Positions 60,947 to 64,000 of a stretch of DNA of 64,000 nucleotides are shown here, one piece after another. Made by a program: the position numbers and the translations under genes. Every line of letters starts with the position of its first letter. Within the stretch, counting starts at the first letter, position 1. The notes beneath the pieces were generated by a model. That model saw nothing but the letters and a program-made list of their open reading frames with translations. It was not told where the DNA came from and did no database searches. The DNA lies in NCBI GenBank assembly GCA_002255925.1, contig NKIH01000003.1, positions 248,001 through 312,000 of the forward strand. Reading direction: 5' to 3'. Source of the stretch: Burkholderiales bacterium PBB6 (GTDB lineage Bacteria > Pseudomonadota > Gammaproteobacteria > Burkholderiales > Burkholderiaceae_C).

Positions 60947-61828
60947 ATGCCGCACCCACACCTGCCAGCGACCTTGTCCGACCACACGGACGCCTGCATT
61001 GAGGCCCGCACTGAGGCCCGCACCGACAGCTCGTCGCTCATCGCCCAGCCGCAACGCCGCTTGTGGTGTGCGGCGGCCGCGGGCTGGCTGGTGGCCGGGT
61101 GCGCACCTTTGGCCCGCCAGGGCGAAGCCAGCCCAACCGACAGCCCCGCGGCCACGCTGCCCACCGGCAGCCGCGGCCCGCTGCCCTTCACCGGCGGCGG
61201 CGATGTGGGCGGCCTGCCCGCCGGCTGGCACCCGCACATCATGCGGCGTGACCTGCCGCCCACCCACTACGAGCTCACCCGCAAGGACGGCCGCATGGTG
61301 GTGCAGGCCGACGCGGCGCGCTCGGTGTCGGGCTTGCGCTGCGATGTGAACATCGACCCGAAGCAAACGCCGTGGCTGAATTTTTCCTGGCGGGTGGATC
61401 AGATCGACCCGCGCGCCACCGTGGCCGACGACGATCTGGACGATGCGCCAGCCCGCGTGGTGATCACCTTCGACGGCCCGCCGCCCAAGCTCACGCTGCG
61501 TGAAACCATCTTCCACGAGCAGGTGGAGCTGTTCACCGGCCATGTGCTGCCGCACGCCACGCTGATGTACGTGTGGGACGGCCAGGGTCCGCTCGAGGCC
61601 ATCTTCCAGTACCCGCGCAGCTCGCGCATCCGCTACCTGGTGGTGGACAGCGGCGCGGCGCACCTCGGTGAGTGGCGACAGCACCGCCGCAACGTCGCGC
61701 TCGATTACCAGCGCGTGTTCGGCGAGCCGCCACCCGGGCGCATTCGCCACGTCGGTGTGCTCACCGACAGTGACGATCTGCGCATCCAGAGCCAGGCCTG
61801 GTTTGGTGATTTGAGCTTCAGCGCCTGA
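60947..61828 (+). CDS. DUF3047 domain-containing putative lipoprotein
   Basis: 293 residues. After a variable N-terminal ~35 residues, RRLWCAAAAGWLVAGCAPLA looks like a lipobox (LVAGC), although it is far from the first Met. A shorter start is possible, but no better ATG lies close by. The domain shows LPAGWHPHIMRRDLPPTHYEL, LNFSWRVDQIDPRATVADDDLDDAPARVVITFDG and LMYVWDGQGPLEAIFQYPRSSRIRYLVVDSG, matching DUF3047. Function unknown. Divergent from the exported pair to the left. Confidence 0.82.
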   Translation: MPHPHLPATLSDHTDACIEARTEARTDSSSLIAQPQRRLWCAAAAGWLVAGCAPLARQGEASPTDSPAATLPTGSRGPLPFTGGGDVGGLPAGWHPHIMRRDLPPTHYELTRKDGRMVVQADAARSVSGLRCDVNIDPKQTPWLNFSWRVDQIDPRATVADDDLDDAPARVVITFDGPPPKLTLRETIFHEQVELFTGHVLPHATLMYVWDGQGPLEAIFQYPRSSRIRYLVVDSGAAHLGEWRQHRRNVALDYQRVFGEPPPGRIRHVGVLTDSDDLRIQSQAWFGDLSFSA

Positions 61829-61867
61829 AAGGGCGCTGGGCTGTTCCACGTCGACGGAGGCGCTGGC

Positions 61868-63133
61868 TCAGACAGCCGGCTGCAAACCAGCCGCAGCCAC
61901 CGTGGCCGGTGCGCCCAGCGCATCGGTCAGCACCCCGGCCACCATGTCGGCGGTCACGGCACTCAGCGTCCAGCCCAGGTGGCCGTGGCCGGTGTTGTAA
62001 AACACCGTCGGCAAACGACCACGGCCCACGCGCGGCAGCATGTCGGGCAGCATTGGCCGCAAGCCGGCCCATGGCACCACGCTGCGGGTGCTCACGCCCG
62101 GGAAGCACTGGTTCACCCAATCCACCAGCGGCTTGATGCGGTCAGCGCGGATGTCACGGTTCATGCCGTTGAACTCGGCTGTGCCGGCCACGCGGAAGCG
62201 GTCGACGCCCAGGCGGCTGGTGACGAGCTTCGTGGCGTCGTCCAGCAGGCTCACCTGTGGCGCGGCCGCCTGGCTCTGTGCGTCATTCAGGTTCACGGTG
62301 ATGGAGTAGCCCTTCACCGGGTAGATGTTGACCCGGTCACCCAGGCCCGCGGCAATGGCGCGGCTGGCGGTGCCGGCACACACCACCACGGCGTCAAAGG
62401 CCAAGGTCTGCTCTCCGGCGTCGGTGGCCACGCTGATGCGGGCCTGGTTGGCATCGGCTTCCACGCGGCGCACGTCCTGGCCGTACAGGCAGTTCACACC
62501 CCGGCGTTGCGCGGCAGCGGCCAGGCCGGTGGTGAACTTGTGGATGTCGCCGGTGGCGTCGCTCTCGGTGTAGAAACCACCGTAGTAGGCGCCGGCCAGC
62601 GTGGGCTCGATGGCGCGCATCTCGGCCGGCGTGACCGCACGGCGGGGCAAGCCGCCCTGGGCCAGCAATTCGCTCACCTTGGCGGCGTGGTCGAAGCCGG
62701 GCTTGTCGCGGTAGATGTGCAGGATGCCCTGGCGGCGCAGGTCGAAATCAACGCCCTCTTCGACGGCCCACGCATACAGGTGGTCGCGCGCGGCAATCGC
62801 CAGCTTGGCGGTGGCCACGGTGTTGCGCTCGTAGTGCGGGATGTTGGCGATGAACTGTGCGAACCAGCTGAGCTTGTGCCAGCTGGGTTTCGGGTTCACC
62901 AGCAGCGGTGCGTCGCTGCGCAGCATCCACTTCAGGCCCTTGACCACCGTGGACAGGTGGTTCCAGACCTCGGCGTTTGAGGCCGACAACTGCCCGCCAT
63001 TGGCGAACGAGGTTTCCATCGCGGCGTAACGATGCTTTTCGAACAGGGTGACGGTGTGGCCGCGACGGGCCAGGGCATAGGCGGTGGTGACGCCGGTGAT
63101 GCCGCCGCCAACGACAGCGATGGTGCGAGACAT
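61868..63133 (-). CDS. dadA: D-amino acid dehydrogenase
   Basis: 421 residues, the usual DadA length. FAD-binding loop IAVVGGGITGVTTAYALARRGHTVTLFEKH, ETSFANGGQLSASNAEVWNHLSTV, GGFYTESDATGDIHKFTTGLA, NIYPVKGYSITV and the C-terminal FAD contact YNTGHGHLGWTLSAVTADMVAG. It oxidises D-amino acids to keto acids and passes electrons to the respiratory chain. The start at 63133 has GGAGC seven bases upstream. A tandem glycine riboswitch precedes it, so glycine (or a D-amino acid that raises it) should control expression. Confidence 0.95.
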   Translation of the reverse strand: MSRTIAVVGGGITGVTTAYALARRGHTVTLFEKHRYAAMETSFANGGQLSASNAEVWNHLSTVVKGLKWMLRSDAPLLVNPKPSWHKLSWFAQFIANIPHYERNTVATAKLAIAARDHLYAWAVEEGVDFDLRRQGILHIYRDKPGFDHAAKVSELLAQGGLPRRAVTPAEMRAIEPTLAGAYYGGFYTESDATGDIHKFTTGLAAAAQRRGVNCLYGQDVRRVEADANQARISVATDAGEQTLAFDAVVVCAGTASRAIAAGLGDRVNIYPVKGYSITVNLNDAQSQAAAPQVSLLDDATKLVTSRLGVDRFRVAGTAEFNGMNRDIRADRIKPLVDWVNQCFPGVSTRSVVPWAGLRPMLPDMLPRVGRGRLPTVFYNTGHGHLGWTLSAVTADMVAGVLTDALGAPATVAAAGLQPAV

Positions 63134-63140
63134 GTGAAGT

Positions 63141-63211
63141 GCTCCATGGAACGTCGATCAGGGACGCCTGCAGCGCACCCATGCGGCAGCAGGCACCCCC
63201 TCTGTTCCATG
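63141..63211 (-). promoter_or_regulatory. riboswitch expression platform sequestering dadA ribosome site
   Basis: Directly after the second aptamer CATGGAAC (63204-63211) is complementary to GTTCCATG (63145-63152). The latter touches the GGAGC ribosome site (63141-63145), seven bases before the dadA start. A helix formed by these arms would cover or flank the Shine-Dalgarno, so control is probably at translation initiation. A GCCTGC/GCAGGC helix can form within the loop. Confidence 0.65.
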
Positions 63212-63402
63212 ACCTGAGAGATTCACACCCGGCCTTGGACGGCGGGCATTTGCTCCTTCGGTGCACCGGGTGACGACACCGGCGGCTCTTCAGAGTGACT
63301 TCGCAACGCACCGGTCCTGGGGCCTGAGAGTTTCCGGGGTGGTTGCTCCTTCGGCGCCTTCACCACCTGTGTCTCAAGGGGTGTCGGGCTCTCCCGATGC
63401 GT
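63194..63402 (-). ncRNA. tandem glycine riboswitch upstream of dadA
   Basis: Read on the minus strand, two aptamers follow one another. The first has GGGAGAG near 63397, GCGCCGAAGGAGCAACC and closes with CTCTCAGGCCCC at 63319. The second begins ACTCTGAAGAGCC near 63299, has GCACCGAAGGAGCAAATG and closes with CTCTCAGG near 63213. The repeated CCGAAGGAGCAA and CTCTCAGG blocks are hallmarks of glycine aptamers. Two-aptamer glycine switches usually raise expression when glycine is abundant. Confidence 0.92.
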
Positions 63403-63409
63403 TGTCAGC

Positions 63410-63441
63410 GGGTGCTTGATCAGAGATTTCTCAGGCACCCG
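63410..63441 (-). other. leader hairpin before the glycine riboswitch
   Basis: GGGTGC and GCACCC arms (extended by one C-G pair) enclose about 19 bases that contain a small GAGA/TCTC inner stem. It lies at the 5' side of the riboswitch leader. Without a T-tract it is not a terminator; its role is unknown. Confidence 0.4.
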
Positions 63442-63506
63442 TTGCGGGCTGGACTATGCCACAGGCCCCGCCAGCTTGTCATCAAGGCGCACGTAGACTG
63501 GCGGCC

Positions 63507-64000
63507 ATGCTGACCCGTTTTTCACACTGGCGCGCACGGCGCTGCAGCGCCCTGGCGCCCAGGTTCGCGGCCCTCACGGCCATGGCGGCCGCCCTGTGCT
63601 GCCTGGCCTTGCCAGCCACCGCGACCGAGAGCGCCGCCACGGCCAGGCCCGCGCAGCCGGCGAAGACCGCGGCCGCCACTGCGCCCGCTACCCCCACGTC
63701 CACGACACCCGCCGCCGCCCCGCTGGTGCAGGTGCGCTGGGCCGTGGGCGACACCCGCCGCTATGTGCTGACCAAGACCCGCGCCCGCGCACGCAACGAC
63801 CTGGTCGAGCAGGCGCAGAGCAGCGACACGCCCATCGACGTGCAGGTGCTGGCCGTGAATGGCGAGCAGAGCGTGCTGGCCTGGCGCTACGGCGAAACCC
63901 GGCTGGATGATGCCGAGGCGGCGGCCAACCCGATGGTGCGGCAGATGTCGAACCTGATGAAGGGCCTGACGCTGGAGCTGGTGGTGGCGCACGACCGCGG
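63507..64000 (+). CDS. exported hypothetical protein, truncated by window end
   Basis: The first 164 codons are in the window and no stop is reached. The N terminus (MLTRFSHWRARRCSALAPRF, then a hydrophobic stretch AALTAMAAALCCLALPATATE) looks like a signal peptide. An Ala/Pro/Thr-rich linker of ~35 residues follows and then VQVRWAVGDTRRYVLTKTRAR and DVQVLAVNGEQSVLAWRYGETRLDD. No family is recognised from this part. Confidence 0.7.
   Translation, partial: MLTRFSHWRARRCSALAPRFAALTAMAAALCCLALPATATESAATARPAQPAKTAAATAPATPTSTTPAAAPLVQVRWAVGDTRRYVLTKTRARARNDLVEQAQSSDTPIDVQVLAVNGEQSVLAWRYGETRLDDAEAAANPMVRQMSNLMKGLTLELVVAHDR

Overview
This is a high-GC proteobacterial chromosome segment with very dense coding, short operons and many 4-base ATGA overlaps. 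The gene content points to Betaproteobacteria, most likely order Burkholderiales: a Bug/TctAB tripartite tricarboxylate transporter, a BktB-type thiolase, paired acyl-CoA dehydrogenases, an RpfE-type gene next to recJ, and ribF-ileS-lspA in a row. I cannot name the genus from sequence alone. No rRNA, tRNA, CRISPR array, prophage or complete insertion sequence was seen.

Layout. 1-5,684 is a minus-strand metabolic block: SDR fragment, DMT exporter, gamma-glutamyltransferase, Bug binding protein, BKACE enzyme, and a hydroxyacyl-CoA/carnitine-type dehydrogenase. A LysR regulator diverges from it at 5,810. 6,774-10,424 holds an MFS exporter and TctA/TctB. 10,555-16,560 is a minus-strand housekeeping run: GspE-type ATPase, spermidine-synthase-like protein, deoxyinosine/uracil glycosylase, TatD, LolD, LolC/E. 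16,639-19,438 is rpfE-recJ, followed by a chemotaxis receptor, a small membrane protein with its own terminator, a nucleoside-type kinase and an FAA-family hydrolase.

23,645-25,831 is the accessory region. It is visibly poorer in GC and looks like the remains of a chromosomal integron. It has an attI-like site at 23,881-23,954 but no integrase gene beside it. A cassette follows with an AbiU2/HEPN-like protein (possible abortive-infection RNase), then a textbook attC site at 24,753-24,839, then two small membrane-protein genes. The right edge is a shortened second copy of the 3' end of the FAA hydrolase gene that stands at the left edge. This is the best candidate in the window for something undescribed.

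25,832-28,486 holds a secreted hypothetical protein, DUF2199, GNAT and DUF2189 genes. 28,587-36,032 is ribF-ileS-lspA followed closely by a histidine kinase and an NtrC-type regulator. Next come a hybrid kinase, an RsuA-type pseudouridine synthase, two acyl-CoA dehydrogenases, GNAT plus isochorismatase, HDOD, MFS, flavin reductase, a NarL-type two-component pair, YidD with a Cys-rich tail, a formylglutamate-amidohydrolase-like protein, a Crp/Fnr regulator, MscS, a glutamine-synthetase-family enzyme, a YciI-like protein, divergent acnA and fumC (TCA cycle), bktB, and several exported proteins of unknown function. The window ends with dadA behind a tandem glycine riboswitch with a visible Shine-Dalgarno-sequestering helix, and a truncated exported protein.
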